Source: Lacipirellulaceae bacterium (GTDB lineage Bacteria; Planctomycetota; Planctomycetia; Pirellulales; Lacipirellulaceae). From it: DNA of 64,000 bases. The DNA is taken from contig JAVJRG010000005.1 of assembly GCA_040218535.1 (NCBI GenBank), positions 1,302,001-1,366,000 on the forward strand, read 5' to 3'. A program made the translations under genes and the position numbers. Shown here piece by piece: positions 9,049-16,390 of this stretch. Numbering within the stretch: position 1 is the first letter of the stretch; each line of letters opens with the position of its first letter. The notes beneath the pieces were generated by a model. It did no database searches, was not told the DNA's origin, and saw nothing but the letters and a program-made list of their open reading frames with translations.

Positions 9049-9584
9049 GGCACACCTCAGGATGTAGGTCGGGCGACGCAACTCGTCGCTTCCTCCATCC
9101 TGATTAGGCGTCAGCGGCATTGCCAGTTGGTGATGCACAAAAGCAACGCGAGCCTCAAATAACCGACATATTCGCTACACAGAACGTTCATGGGTCACAG
9201 CGAGCCCAAGCGAACTCCAGCAGACAGAGTGTTTAGAACACTCGACGGCCACCCCACGTCTGCGCTTGAAGTGCCGCTCATGTGTGCCAAAAACGTCCGT
9301 TTTTGGTACACGCCAAGGTGTCTCAGGCGATGAAGCCGAACGCAATGACAGAATCTCTATAGAGCACATCGGTCTGTTACACCGAAGTGGAAATACGAAC
9401 GACTTCAATTGACTATCGTCCGCCCTCTTGCAGATCCGTGATAAAATGACATGGACATGGCGTCTTAGCACTGGAACCGTTGGCACCTAGGTTTGCGTCA
9501 GAATTCGTCAAACACTACTATTGTATCCGACGGGTAAATGCCACCCGTATCCTGTAGTCCACCTTAGACGTGTTGCGAAGCACT
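9049..9584. other. 536-nt gene-free stretch with one strong palindrome
   Basis: No convincing gene is seen. The only open frame of note (9175-9486, minus) has a composition unlike the real genes and no ribosome-binding site. The stretch holds the promoter region of the minus gene at 8173-9048, a 30-nt palindrome at 9282-9311, and the upstream region of the DUF4272 gene. Confidence 0.6.
9282..9311. terminator. 30-nt palindrome with A5/T5 arms, possible bidirectional terminator
   Basis: CCAAAAAC-GTCC-GTTTTTGG is a perfect 8-bp stem with a 4-base loop, extended by GTGT/ACAC after one mismatch. The T5 lies inside the stem, not after it, so it is not a standard intrinsic terminator. It could be a protein-binding operator instead. 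It stands alone between the divergent genes at 9048 and 9585. Confidence 0.35.
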
Positions 9585-10295
9585 ATGACCACTCCGCAAG
9601 AGATGCGCGACGCGAACATTGCGTTCTTGAATGAACATGGATTTAGACCAGCCACATGGATGCCACTACCTTGCGCTATTGGCGTTACGTCTGACGACAT
9701 TGGTTTCGCGGGAGGAACGCTCAGACCAGAATTAGAGGTCGCTAACCGGCTGCTATGTCATTGCGCTGTCTTTGCGTGGGGCTCCGCGCCACCAGACTTC
9801 GAGCAACGCGTTACGGACTTTATCGCAACCAATGGACTTCGCGATTTGATGACCGAGGACGAAACGGAAATCATCGACCTGTCCAAGGACGATGCTAGTG
9901 CGCAGTTTTCTCATGCGGTTGGATGGCGCCTTGAGAACATGTGGTCACTCGCTTGGATACTGGGCGCTACTGATGAACCATCTGCTACAACGGGCCAGCT
10001 TCCTCAGGAAATAAGCGGGGCATTGATGTCGCTCTTTCTGCCGGACTTCACCGTCACAGCAGAGTCGTTGGTAACTCAAGGCCAAACACAGCCGATTGAG
10101 AACATCGTTCAAATGGAAGATCTCTTCTATCTCGCCCACAACGCGGTTCGCGCTGGGCAGACTGGCCATCCTGAGCAAGTGCCTGACCACTTTGACCCAA
10201 TTGGTGACGGTGGTGCGATCCATGAACGACGGCACAGTCTCACATGGTCGTTGGCTCCTGGAGCTGCATGGAATGAAACAGATTTGAGCACCTAG
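9585..10295 (+). CDS. DUF4272-family protein
   Basis: The start at 9585 (MTTPQEMRDANI) is preferred over an in-frame GTG at 9570. The features of DUF4272 are present: an opening R-D-x-N-I-x-F-L region, an EVANRLLCHCAVFAWGSAP segment in place of the usual R-x-x-x-L-x-x-V, a W-R-x-E-x-x-x-x-L-A-W core (GWRLENMWSLAWILG), a DLFYLAHNAVR helix and the C-terminal ERRHSLTWSL signature. About 236 aa, the usual size. The biochemical function of the family is unknown. No operon partner is apparent. Confidence 0.8.
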   Translation: MTTPQEMRDANIAFLNEHGFRPATWMPLPCAIGVTSDDIGFAGGTLRPELEVANRLLCHCAVFAWGSAPPDFEQRVTDFIATNGLRDLMTEDETEIIDLSKDDASAQFSHAVGWRLENMWSLAWILGATDEPSATTGQLPQEISGALMSLFLPDFTVTAESLVTQGQTQPIENIVQMEDLFYLAHNAVRAGQTGHPEQVPDHFDPIGDGGAIHERRHSLTWSLAPGAAWNETDLST

Positions 10296-10493
10296 TTTGC
10301 CTTACCCAAGAGATGGATAGTAGTGAGTTGCACACGGCGTCGCGTGCCGCGTAATTTCTGAGATCAGTATCGGTCGCCGCAGCCATGTGAACGGTGACAG
10401 CATCCTTCCTAATCCTGACTCGGTCTAGCAGGCCGAGGCACTTTTCTACGCTTTTCCATCTGCCCAAGCGTGAAACACCGAGGCAAGTTGGCG

Positions 10494-11087
10494 TCAGCGT
10501 GCCTTTTCTTCACGAATAGGGACGCTACCCTCACTTCCAAACACCGACCTGCTCGCCGCCGTTCCCCAAGTTTCGCGATTGTGCCGGGCGCTCCCTCCGG
10601 GCTCGACCGTTAGCCACTTCCACTCGCTTTGATGCACCATGCGAGCGATCAGTGCGATCTGTCCGGCGTGATAGGCGACATGCGTGACAGCTCGCAGTAG
10701 GGCCTGAGCCACGGTATGAGCCTCGCCGCGGATCAGGACCTCTCTCTCGAGATCTTCTTCTCCAAGCGACTCAAGCGTGTTCGTCAGGGTCTTCCAACCC
10801 TCGTTGAAATAAGCGACGAGCGACTCCCGATCCCCCTCCCAGTCGGCGAACTCCAACTCGCGATCGCGGTCCGCTTTTTCACCATCGGTAGTAAGAAAGT
10901 CAGAGAAACGGCTCTTTAGATTGCCACCCAGGTGCCTGAGGAGTGTCGCCACGGAATTCATTTCCTCAATCGGTCGCGCGGTGAGTTCCTGATCTGAGAG
11001 TTGCTCAACACAACCATCGATCATCCGCTTGTAAGAAGCGAACGCGTCGATTGTCTTCGTATACCAATCCGGTTGGTGGTGATTCAT
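10494..11087 (-). CDS. DinB-like protein (DUF1572 type)
   Basis: The start at 11087 has a strong GGAAGGAG ribosome-binding site. The four-helix DinB fold is indicated by DWYTKTIDAFASYKRMIDGCVEQLSDQEL, a metal-ligand histidine in LLRHLGGNLKSRF (about residue 50), and the second metal motif HVAYHAGQIALIARM (about 130-145). Members bind a divalent metal and include thiol-dependent S-transferases, so a link to the bacillithiol-type deacetylase at 18984 is conceivable but unproven. 197 aa. The C-terminal 40 residues are extra and look disordered. Confidence 0.82.
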   Translation of the reverse strand: MNHHQPDWYTKTIDAFASYKRMIDGCVEQLSDQELTARPIEEMNSVATLLRHLGGNLKSRFSDFLTTDGEKADRDRELEFADWEGDRESLVAYFNEGWKTLTNTLESLGEEDLEREVLIRGEAHTVAQALLRAVTHVAYHAGQIALIARMVHQSEWKWLTVEPGGSARHNRETWGTAASRSVFGSEGSVPIREEKAR

Positions 11088-11523
11088 GAAAACTCCTTCC
11101 TGAGTTCGTAGAGATGACGCGAGCCGTTGCCAGTCGACAGGATACCGCAGTGGCCAAGAAGTAGTGGCCAAGAAACCAACGAGCGATAGCAAACAAGATT
11201 CGATGAAATCCTGTGCCGGGTGGTTTCTATGCCTAGCTTCGGCATTGAAATCTTACGGCTCTCTGTGAGCATGACGTGACCAGGGCAGCACGATTGAAAA
11301 GCAAAAGTGCGACCATCAGGCGTGACGCAAAATGGCTAAAGTGATTCAAGTTAAGCACTTAGGGCATTTCGCACCAGCACGACGTCCGGACTTTTGCACG
11401 CGCATACGTGATTTCGTGCAAAAAGCAAAACCCTCTCAGACGGCGAGAGACTCAGTTCATTGCAATCGAAACTTCACCTTGGCATAATACTGAACAAACG
11501 TACCGTTCTGCCGTGGCGAAAGT
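11088..11523. other. 436-nt stretch without a recognisable gene
   Basis: No open frame here looks like a gene. A pair of perfect 9-bp inverted arms (TTTTGCACG and CGTGCAAAA) at 11392-11400 and 11415-11423 could form a hairpin. The upstream region of the DinB-like gene lies at the left end, and the inverted repeat of the first GxxExxY cassette begins at 11524. Confidence 0.5.
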
Positions 11524-11551
11524 ATTCGTGAGATGCGTGCAATTCGTTGAC
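11524..11551 (+). repeat. Left inverted repeat of GxxExxY cassette 1
   Basis: Three 9-bp-spaced words (ATTCGTG, ATGCGTG, ATTCGTT) ending in GTTGAC, which points toward the gene. It is 25/28 identical to the reverse complement of 11971-11998 and 26/28 identical to the direct copy at 12090-12117. Confidence 0.8.
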
Positions 11552-11566
11552 AGAAATCCACACTGA

Positions 11567-11947
11567 ATGACAACGATCCTCCACAAGCAAGAGAGCTACC
11601 AAATCCTCGGAGCCGCCTTCGAGGTCTACAACCAAATGGGCAGCGGCTTCTTGGAAGCTGTCTATCAAGAATGTCTAGAGATCGAGTTCCGCGAGCGCAA
11701 TCTTCCTTTTCTTTCACAGAAGCCTTTGGAGCTGAACTACAAATCAAAGCCACTGGAAGCAAAGTACATTCCTGATTTCATCTGCTACGAAAAAATCATT
11801 GTAGAAATCAAAGCGGTCACCGAACTGAACAGCAATCATCGTGCTCAGGTACTCAACTATCTCAAAGCGACAGGTTACCAGTTGGGCCTGCTCATCAACT
11901 TTGGGAAACATGGCGGGTTGGAATCGGAGCGAATTCTGTGGAACTAG
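11567..11947 (+). CDS. GxxExxY protein (PD-(D/E)XK nuclease-like), copy 1
   Basis: Small single-domain protein of the GxxExxY family, placed in the PD-(D/E)XK nuclease superfamily. The signature GFLEAVY is at residues 28-34. A candidate active site D70-x9-E80-I-K82 (IPDF...VEIKAV) and a conserved end (LGLLINFGK) are present. 126 aa, full length, with no frameshift. Family members occur alone in environmental genomes and inside intervening sequences of 23S rRNA genes; the biological role is not established. Here the gene is enclosed by inverted repeats, and a second, diverged member lies 1.8 kb downstream on the other side of the ComM-like gene. Confidence 0.88.
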   Translation: MTTILHKQESYQILGAAFEVYNQMGSGFLEAVYQECLEIEFRERNLPFLSQKPLELNYKSKPLEAKYIPDFICYEKIIVEIKAVTELNSNHRAQVLNYLKATGYQLGLLINFGKHGGLESERILWN

Positions 11948-11970
11948 CTCTTTGTTGACTCTCCTAAACT

Positions 11971-11998
11971 GTCAACGAATAGCACGAATTTCACGAAT
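11971..11998 (-). repeat. Right inverted repeat of GxxExxY cassette 1
   Basis: Reverse complement of the left end with three mismatches. It also forms an inverted pair with 12090-12117, so the 147-bp segment 11971-12117 could itself fold or act as a short unit without a gene. Confidence 0.8.
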
Positions 11999-12089
11999 GA
12001 TTGTTGGACACCCAAGCAGTAGAAATGAACCTCCATAGATACTTAAGAAATGTCAGAGGATTCTATTTTCGAGAACAAAGCGAAGGATT

Positions 12090-12117
12090 ATTCGTGAGAT
12101 TCGTGTAATTCGTTGAC
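12090..12117 (+). repeat. Solitary third copy of the ATTCGTG triple repeat
   Basis: ATTCGTGAG-ATTCGTGTA-ATTCGTTGAC, 26/28 identical to the left end of cassette 1 and in the same orientation. It ends 16 nt before the start codon of the ComM-like gene, so it probably lies in that gene's leader. No GxxExxY gene follows it. Confidence 0.8.
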
Positions 12118-12133
12118 AAAAAAGAAGTGACCT

Positions 12134-13672
12134 ATGCTAGCCAAACTTCACACCTATTCCCTCCTCGGCATCGACGCTCTTCCCGTGGAAGTTGAGGTCG
12201 ATGTCTCGCCCGCGGCAATGCCCAAGACGGTACTCGTCGGCTTGCCGGAGGCTGCCGTGAAGGAAAGCGTTCACCGTGTCGAGCGAGCATTGGTGAACAG
12301 CGGTTTTGTTCGTCCCGATAACCGTGTCGTTGTGAACCTTGCGCCGGCTGATCTTCCCAAGCAGGCAGCTTCGTTTGATCTGCCGGTGGCCTTGGGAATG
12401 CTCGCTGCTAGTGGGCAATTTGAGTCAGACATCCTCAGCCGCTATGCCGTGGTAGGGGAGCTGGCGCTTGATGGAAATACTCGCCCAGTGAAGGGTGCCC
12501 TATCCATGGCAATGGCTGCCGCGAAGCAGCCAGGCATCGAGACTATTCTTGTCCCTTACGACAACGCGCCCGAGGCAGCGGTCGTGGAAGGTGTCGAAGT
12601 GATCGCCGTGGAGAGTCTTAGCCAAGCCGCGGCATTTCTATCCGGCCGTCTGCCGCTCGAACCGACCCCCTCGAAGGTCGAGAAGATGTTCGAAGAACTC
12701 GACTGGTACGAGGAAAACTTCGCCGACGTCCGTGGCCAAGAACTCGCCAAACGAGCTGTGATGTTGGCCGCAGCTGGCGCGCATAATTTGCTAATGGTTG
12801 GGCCACCAGGTGCCGGCAAAACGATGCTGGCCAAACGAGTGCCAACGATCCTCCCGCGGCTCACTGCTGACGAGTCGATCGAAACCACTCGTATTTATAG
12901 CGCGATGGGGAAGCTCCCTGCAAGCCGCCCGTTGATGGTCCGCCGTCCTTACCGAGCCCCGCATCACACGATCAGTAACGCCGGACTCGTCGGCGGTGGA
13001 TCGATTCCTTCACCCGGTGAAATCAGCCTTGCACATAACGGCGTCCTGTTCTTAGACGAGTTGCCAGAGTTCAACCGTCAAACCTTAGAGGTACTCAGGC
13101 AACCTCTCGAAGACGGGCACGTTTCGATCAGCCGCGCGTTGCGATCAACCGAGTTCCCCGCAGACTTCATGCTCCTCGCGTCGTTGAATCCGTGCCCGTG
13201 CGGTTATCGGAATGATCCACGACGGGAATGCCATTGCAGTAGCCCTCAGATTGAAAGGTACATGAGTAAAATTTCAGGGCCCCTACTAGACCGTATCGAT
13301 TTGCATCTCGAAGTCGCCGCAGTACCGTTCAACGAACTCGCCAGTGGGCCACCTGGAACCACAAGCGAGCAGATGCGCGAGCAAGTCGAATCCGCCCGCG
13401 AGGTCCAGGCGAAACGCTTCGCCGGCACGAACATCCGCAGCAACGCCCAGATCACCAGTCGTCAGTTGCGCGAACTGTGCCAACTCGACGACGCAGGTAA
13501 ACAGCTACTTCAGGCCAGCGTCAACGAAATGGGCCTCTCCGCAAGAGCCCACGACAAAGTCCTCCGCGTCGCCCGCACAATTGCCGACGTCGAAGGAGCC
13601 ACCGACATCAAAAGCGAACACGTCGCTGAGGCGGTCAACTACCGCATGCTTGATCGGCAATTCTGGACGTGA
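12134..13672 (+). CDS. comM: YifB/ComM-family Mg-chelatase-like AAA+ ATPase
   Basis: Hexameric AAA+ helicase; the ComM family promotes branch migration during natural transformation. Domains in order: N-terminal Lon-protease-S16-like ChlI domain (about 20-140, with GLPEAAVKESVHRVERAL), AAA+ domain with Walker A GPPGAGKTM near 224-232 and Walker B GVLFLDELPEF near 305-315, the LASLNPCPCGY segment with paired cysteines near 350-370 plus a further CHCSSPQ, and the C-terminal Mg_chelatase_C domain to about 505 (ARTIADVEGATDIKSEHVAEAVNYR). 512 aa is the standard length. The repeat at 12090-12117 lies directly upstream. Confidence 0.95.
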   Translation: MLAKLHTYSLLGIDALPVEVEVDVSPAAMPKTVLVGLPEAAVKESVHRVERALVNSGFVRPDNRVVVNLAPADLPKQAASFDLPVALGMLAASGQFESDILSRYAVVGELALDGNTRPVKGALSMAMAAAKQPGIETILVPYDNAPEAAVVEGVEVIAVESLSQAAAFLSGRLPLEPTPSKVEKMFEELDWYEENFADVRGQELAKRAVMLAAAGAHNLLMVGPPGAGKTMLAKRVPTILPRLTADESIETTRIYSAMGKLPASRPLMVRRPYRAPHHTISNAGLVGGGSIPSPGEISLAHNGVLFLDELPEFNRQTLEVLRQPLEDGHVSISRALRSTEFPADFMLLASLNPCPCGYRNDPRRECHCSSPQIERYMSKISGPLLDRIDLHLEVAAVPFNELASGPPGTTSEQMREQVESAREVQAKRFAGTNIRSNAQITSRQLRELCQLDDAGKQLLQASVNEMGLSARAHDKVLRVARTIADVEGATDIKSEHVAEAVNYRMLDRQFWT

Positions 13673-13695
13673 CCGATGTGGTTAGCCTGAATTCT

Positions 13696-13723
13696 GGCCA
13701 CGGATTGCACGGATAACACGGAT
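13696..13723 (-). repeat. Left inverted repeat of GxxExxY cassette 2
   Basis: CACGGAT three times at 9-bp period, beginning GGC. It ends two bases before the proposed start codon at 13726, so the repeat occupies the place where the ribosome-binding site should be. Confidence 0.8.
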
Positions 13724-13725
13724 AA

Positions 13726-14103
13726 ATGCTGATGAAAAAACTACTTCATGAGTCGATCACAGAAGACATTATTGGGTCTGCGTTCGAGGTCCATAACTAC
13801 TTGGGCTATGGATTCTTGGAGAAGGTTTATCAACGGGCAATGCAGGTCGAACTGCTTTCTCGCAATCGTGCTTGTGAATTGGAAAGAAAACTGGTTGTGA
13901 AGTACAAGAATGTGATTGTAGGAGACTATTCGGCAGACCTATTTGTCGAAGATGTTGTGATTGTCGAGCTGAAGGTCGCCAAGCAGTTAAATGTATTAGA
14001 CGACTCTCAACTTCTAAATGAACTACAAGCAACAGGAGAAAAAGTAGGCCTCTTAATCAATTTCGGAAAGGAAAAGGTAGAGTTCACGAGAATGGTCAAC
14101 TAG
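13726..14103 (+). CDS. GxxExxY protein (PD-(D/E)XK nuclease-like), copy 2
   Basis: Second member of the family, clearly diverged from the copy at 11567. Signature GFLEKVY at residues 29-35; candidate active site D71-x9-E81-L-K83 (SADLF...VELKVAK); end motif GLLINFGKEKVEFTR. 125 aa, intact. The start at 13726 leaves no room for a ribosome-binding site outside the inverted repeat; an in-frame ATG at 13732 (MKKLLHESI) is a good alternative. Role unknown. Confidence 0.86.
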   Translation: MLMKKLLHESITEDIIGSAFEVHNYLGYGFLEKVYQRAMQVELLSRNRACELERKLVVKYKNVIVGDYSADLFVEDVVIVELKVAKQLNVLDDSQLLNELQATGEKVGLLINFGKEKVEFTRMVN

Positions 14104-14111
14104 CAATAAAC

Positions 14112-14140
14112 ATCCGTGAACATCAGTGCCATCCGTGGCC
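14112..14140 (+). repeat. Right inverted repeat of GxxExxY cassette 2
   Basis: ATCCGTG-AAC-ATCAGTG-CC-ATCCGTG-GCC, the inverted counterpart of 13696-13723 with a one-base spacing difference and two substitutions. It ends 7 bases before the converging helicase gene. Confidence 0.8.
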
Positions 14141-14146
14141 AAAAAA

Positions 14147-16165
14147 CTAGCGCTTCCCCCGCCGTGCGGTCGTCCTCTGCTTACCCTTCGGTCCCTTAGG
14201 TTTATGAGCATTCTCGGCTTGCCCCGTCATTTCGTAGAGGAACCGGCTAGGAGTCGTTTCCCGAGGTTTGCCCCATTTTCGTCGTGTTAGTGCAAAGCTA
14301 AGCGTTAGTTTTTCTTGAGCACGTGTCACACCGACGTAGCACAAGCGTCGCTCTTCATCGATGGCACTTGCTTCGATTGCTTCGAGTGAGCGCTTATGCG
14401 GCAAGATGCCTTCCTCCATCCCTACCATGTACACGAAAGGATATTCCAGACCCTTCGCGGAGTGCATCGTGAGTAGCGCGACTGCATTACGGGCGAGCTC
14501 CTTTTCCTTGTCGTCGCCCAGGTCATCACCACCGACGGCGACGTCGTCGAGAAACTCGCGTAGCGTTGCTTCGTCTTTCCCGGAGGCGTAGTTTCCTGCC
14601 GCATTGATGAGCTCTTCGACCGAGGCACGTCGCGCTTCGCGATCGTTCGGGTCGGGGTAGATGCGGTCTAACTCGCGGTGGTACTGCGAACGATCAACAA
14701 CGGAATCGACCAGCTTGTCGAGCGGCAGCCGCTCTGCCAGCTCACGAAGATCGCACACCAGTTTGACGAGCTTTTCGACCGACTCGGATGCCGCTCTGGG
14801 AAGTTTACCAGCGGCTATCGCAGCAGGAATCGTTTCCCAAAGGCTTTTTCCCGTGGAGACAGCCTCAGCGACTAAGGCTTTCACGGTCGAAGCTCCGATG
14901 CCACGCGGCGGAGTATTGATGATTCGCAGCAAGGAAGTTTCGTCGTTCGGGTTGTCCACAACCTTGAGATAAGCAACTAAGTCACGAACTTCTTTCCGAT
15001 CGAAAAAACTCATGCCTCCCAGCAGAACGTATGGCAGATTCATTCGCCTCAATTCCGTCTCGAACACACGCGGCTGTTCGTTGGTCCGACAAAGAATGGC
15101 GAAGTCACCGGCTTTCACCCCTGGTTGTTGGAGTGCGTGGTGGATATCGGCGACCACCGTTTCCGCTTCCTGCGTTTCATCTTGCAATTGTAGAATCTGA
15201 GGACGCCCGCCGTCCCCGCGTGCTGGTCGAAGGATTTTGTCGTGTCGTTGCTTGTTGAACGCAATAAGGGTGTTCGCATAGTTCAGAATGGCTCCGGTCG
15301 AGCGATAGTTCTCCTCTAATCGGACGACCTTCGCCTCGGGCCAGTCTTTCGTGAACCGTAAGATGTGTTGGACCTCAGCACCCCGCCAGCCGTAGATCGA
15401 TTGATCGTCGTCCCCCACGACGCACAGGTTGCGATGCCCCATCGCCAGCGCTTTGACGATGCGGTACTGGCTGCCGTTGGTGTCCTGGTATTCGTCGACC
15501 AGGATCTGATCGAACAGCCCCGCCTCCTCTCGCCGAATAGCCGGATGCTTGGTCATGAGCTTTTCAGTGAGGAGCAGGAGATCATCAAAGTCCACAGCCC
15601 CGCGAAGTTCTAACTGTTTCTGATAACGCCGGTAAGCTGCTGCGGCCAAGTGCTCTCGGTCTGACTCGGCAAGCGAAGCGGCAGCGGTCGCCTCGATCGA
15701 CTTGTTTTTCCAGTTGCTAATAATCGCCAGCAGATCGCCCGGGCGGAGGGTTTCATCGGGGACGCGAATCTCGCGTAGGGCGGCACGCGCGATCGATTCC
15801 TGATCCCCCCGATCACAGATCGTGAATCGTTCGGGATAGCCCAACTGCTGAATATGCCGCCGCAGGATCTTCACGCACAGACTGTGAAACGTCGAGATCT
15901 GCGGTCGCGCGACAGACTTCTTCCCTTTGGGCTTTTTGCTTTTGCCCCGAGAGAGTAGAGCCATCGCCCGTTCTTGCATTTCTCCCGCGGCTTTGCGAGT
16001 GAACGTGACGGCCAAAATGCGATCTGCGGCGGTACCTCGGCGGATGAGTTCGGCGATGCGAGTTGTCACCACGCGTGTCTTCCCCGTCCCCGCTCCGGCC
16101 AGCACAAGCATCGGACCAGATAGGGTTTGAACGGCATCGCGTTGTGCGGGGTTGAGTCCGGCCAT
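14147..16165 (-). CDS. UvrD/PcrA/Rep-type DNA helicase (superfamily 1A)
   Basis: ATP-dependent 3'-5' helicase for repair and replication restart. The start at 16165 (MAGLNPAQRDAV) is used because the frame upstream of it does not look coding and the family begins with this Q-motif. Helicase motifs: Q-motif LNPAQRDAV, I AGAGTGKTRV, II DEYQDTN, III VGDDDQSIYGWRGA, IV LEENYRS, V TMHSAKGLEYPFVYMVGMEEGILPH, VI EERRLCYVGVTRA. 672 aa is nearer Rep size than the 720 of PcrA/UvrD. The C-terminal tail is basic (KGPKGKQRTTARRGKR). Divergent from the YfgM-like gene. Confidence 0.93.
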   Translation of the reverse strand: MAGLNPAQRDAVQTLSGPMLVLAGAGTGKTRVVTTRIAELIRRGTAADRILAVTFTRKAAGEMQERAMALLSRGKSKKPKGKKSVARPQISTFHSLCVKILRRHIQQLGYPERFTICDRGDQESIARAALREIRVPDETLRPGDLLAIISNWKNKSIEATAAASLAESDREHLAAAAYRRYQKQLELRGAVDFDDLLLLTEKLMTKHPAIRREEAGLFDQILVDEYQDTNGSQYRIVKALAMGHRNLCVVGDDDQSIYGWRGAEVQHILRFTKDWPEAKVVRLEENYRSTGAILNYANTLIAFNKQRHDKILRPARGDGGRPQILQLQDETQEAETVVADIHHALQQPGVKAGDFAILCRTNEQPRVFETELRRMNLPYVLLGGMSFFDRKEVRDLVAYLKVVDNPNDETSLLRIINTPPRGIGASTVKALVAEAVSTGKSLWETIPAAIAAGKLPRAASESVEKLVKLVCDLRELAERLPLDKLVDSVVDRSQYHRELDRIYPDPNDREARRASVEELINAAGNYASGKDEATLREFLDDVAVGGDDLGDDKEKELARNAVALLTMHSAKGLEYPFVYMVGMEEGILPHKRSLEAIEASAIDEERRLCYVGVTRAQEKLTLSFALTRRKWGKPRETTPSRFLYEMTGQAENAHKPKGPKGKQRTTARRGKR

Positions 16166-16390
16166 TAAACAGGGGTATTCGGGGAAGCAGAGGTCGAGCC
16201 AATCAGTGCAGTCCGGCAGTGTAGCCTTGTTCCTCGGGGGAGCGTAAGGCGTGAATCGGCACCTCCACGGATTCGCTTCGGCTTGACGCAACTTGTTGTT
16301 AGGACATACACTTCGGTCTTGCCGACGAGACACTAGCTTCGGCAGAAACCACGAGACGAACCAGGCAAGACAAGAATTAGGCAAGTATCG

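Larger units (their letters stand above)
11524..11998 (+). mobile_element. GxxExxY cassette 1, bounded by 28-bp inverted repeats
   Basis: A 475-bp unit holding a single gene (11567-11947). The left end reads ATTCGTGAG-ATGCGTGCA-ATTCGTTGAC; the reverse complement of the right end matches it at 25 of 28 positions. Each end is three ATTCGTG-like words at 9-bp period. The unit structure is seen directly; mobility is inference. No target-site duplication is evident. Confidence 0.55.
13696..14140 (+). mobile_element. GxxExxY cassette 2, bounded by CACGGAT/ATCCGTG inverted repeats
   Basis: A 445-bp unit starting GGCCACGGAT and ending ATCCGTGGCC, a perfect 10-bp inverted terminus. Inside each end are two further 7-mers of the same type at about 9-bp period. 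It holds only the GxxExxY gene 13726-14103. Same plan as cassette 1 with a different word, and the words run in the opposite sense relative to the gene. Confidence 0.55.

Noticed and set aside
9175-9486. A 103-codon minus-strand frame in the gap before the DUF4272 gene
   Set aside because: It spans the palindrome at 9282-9311, has no ribosome-binding site, and has an Arg/Cys/Ser-rich composition unlike the genes around it.
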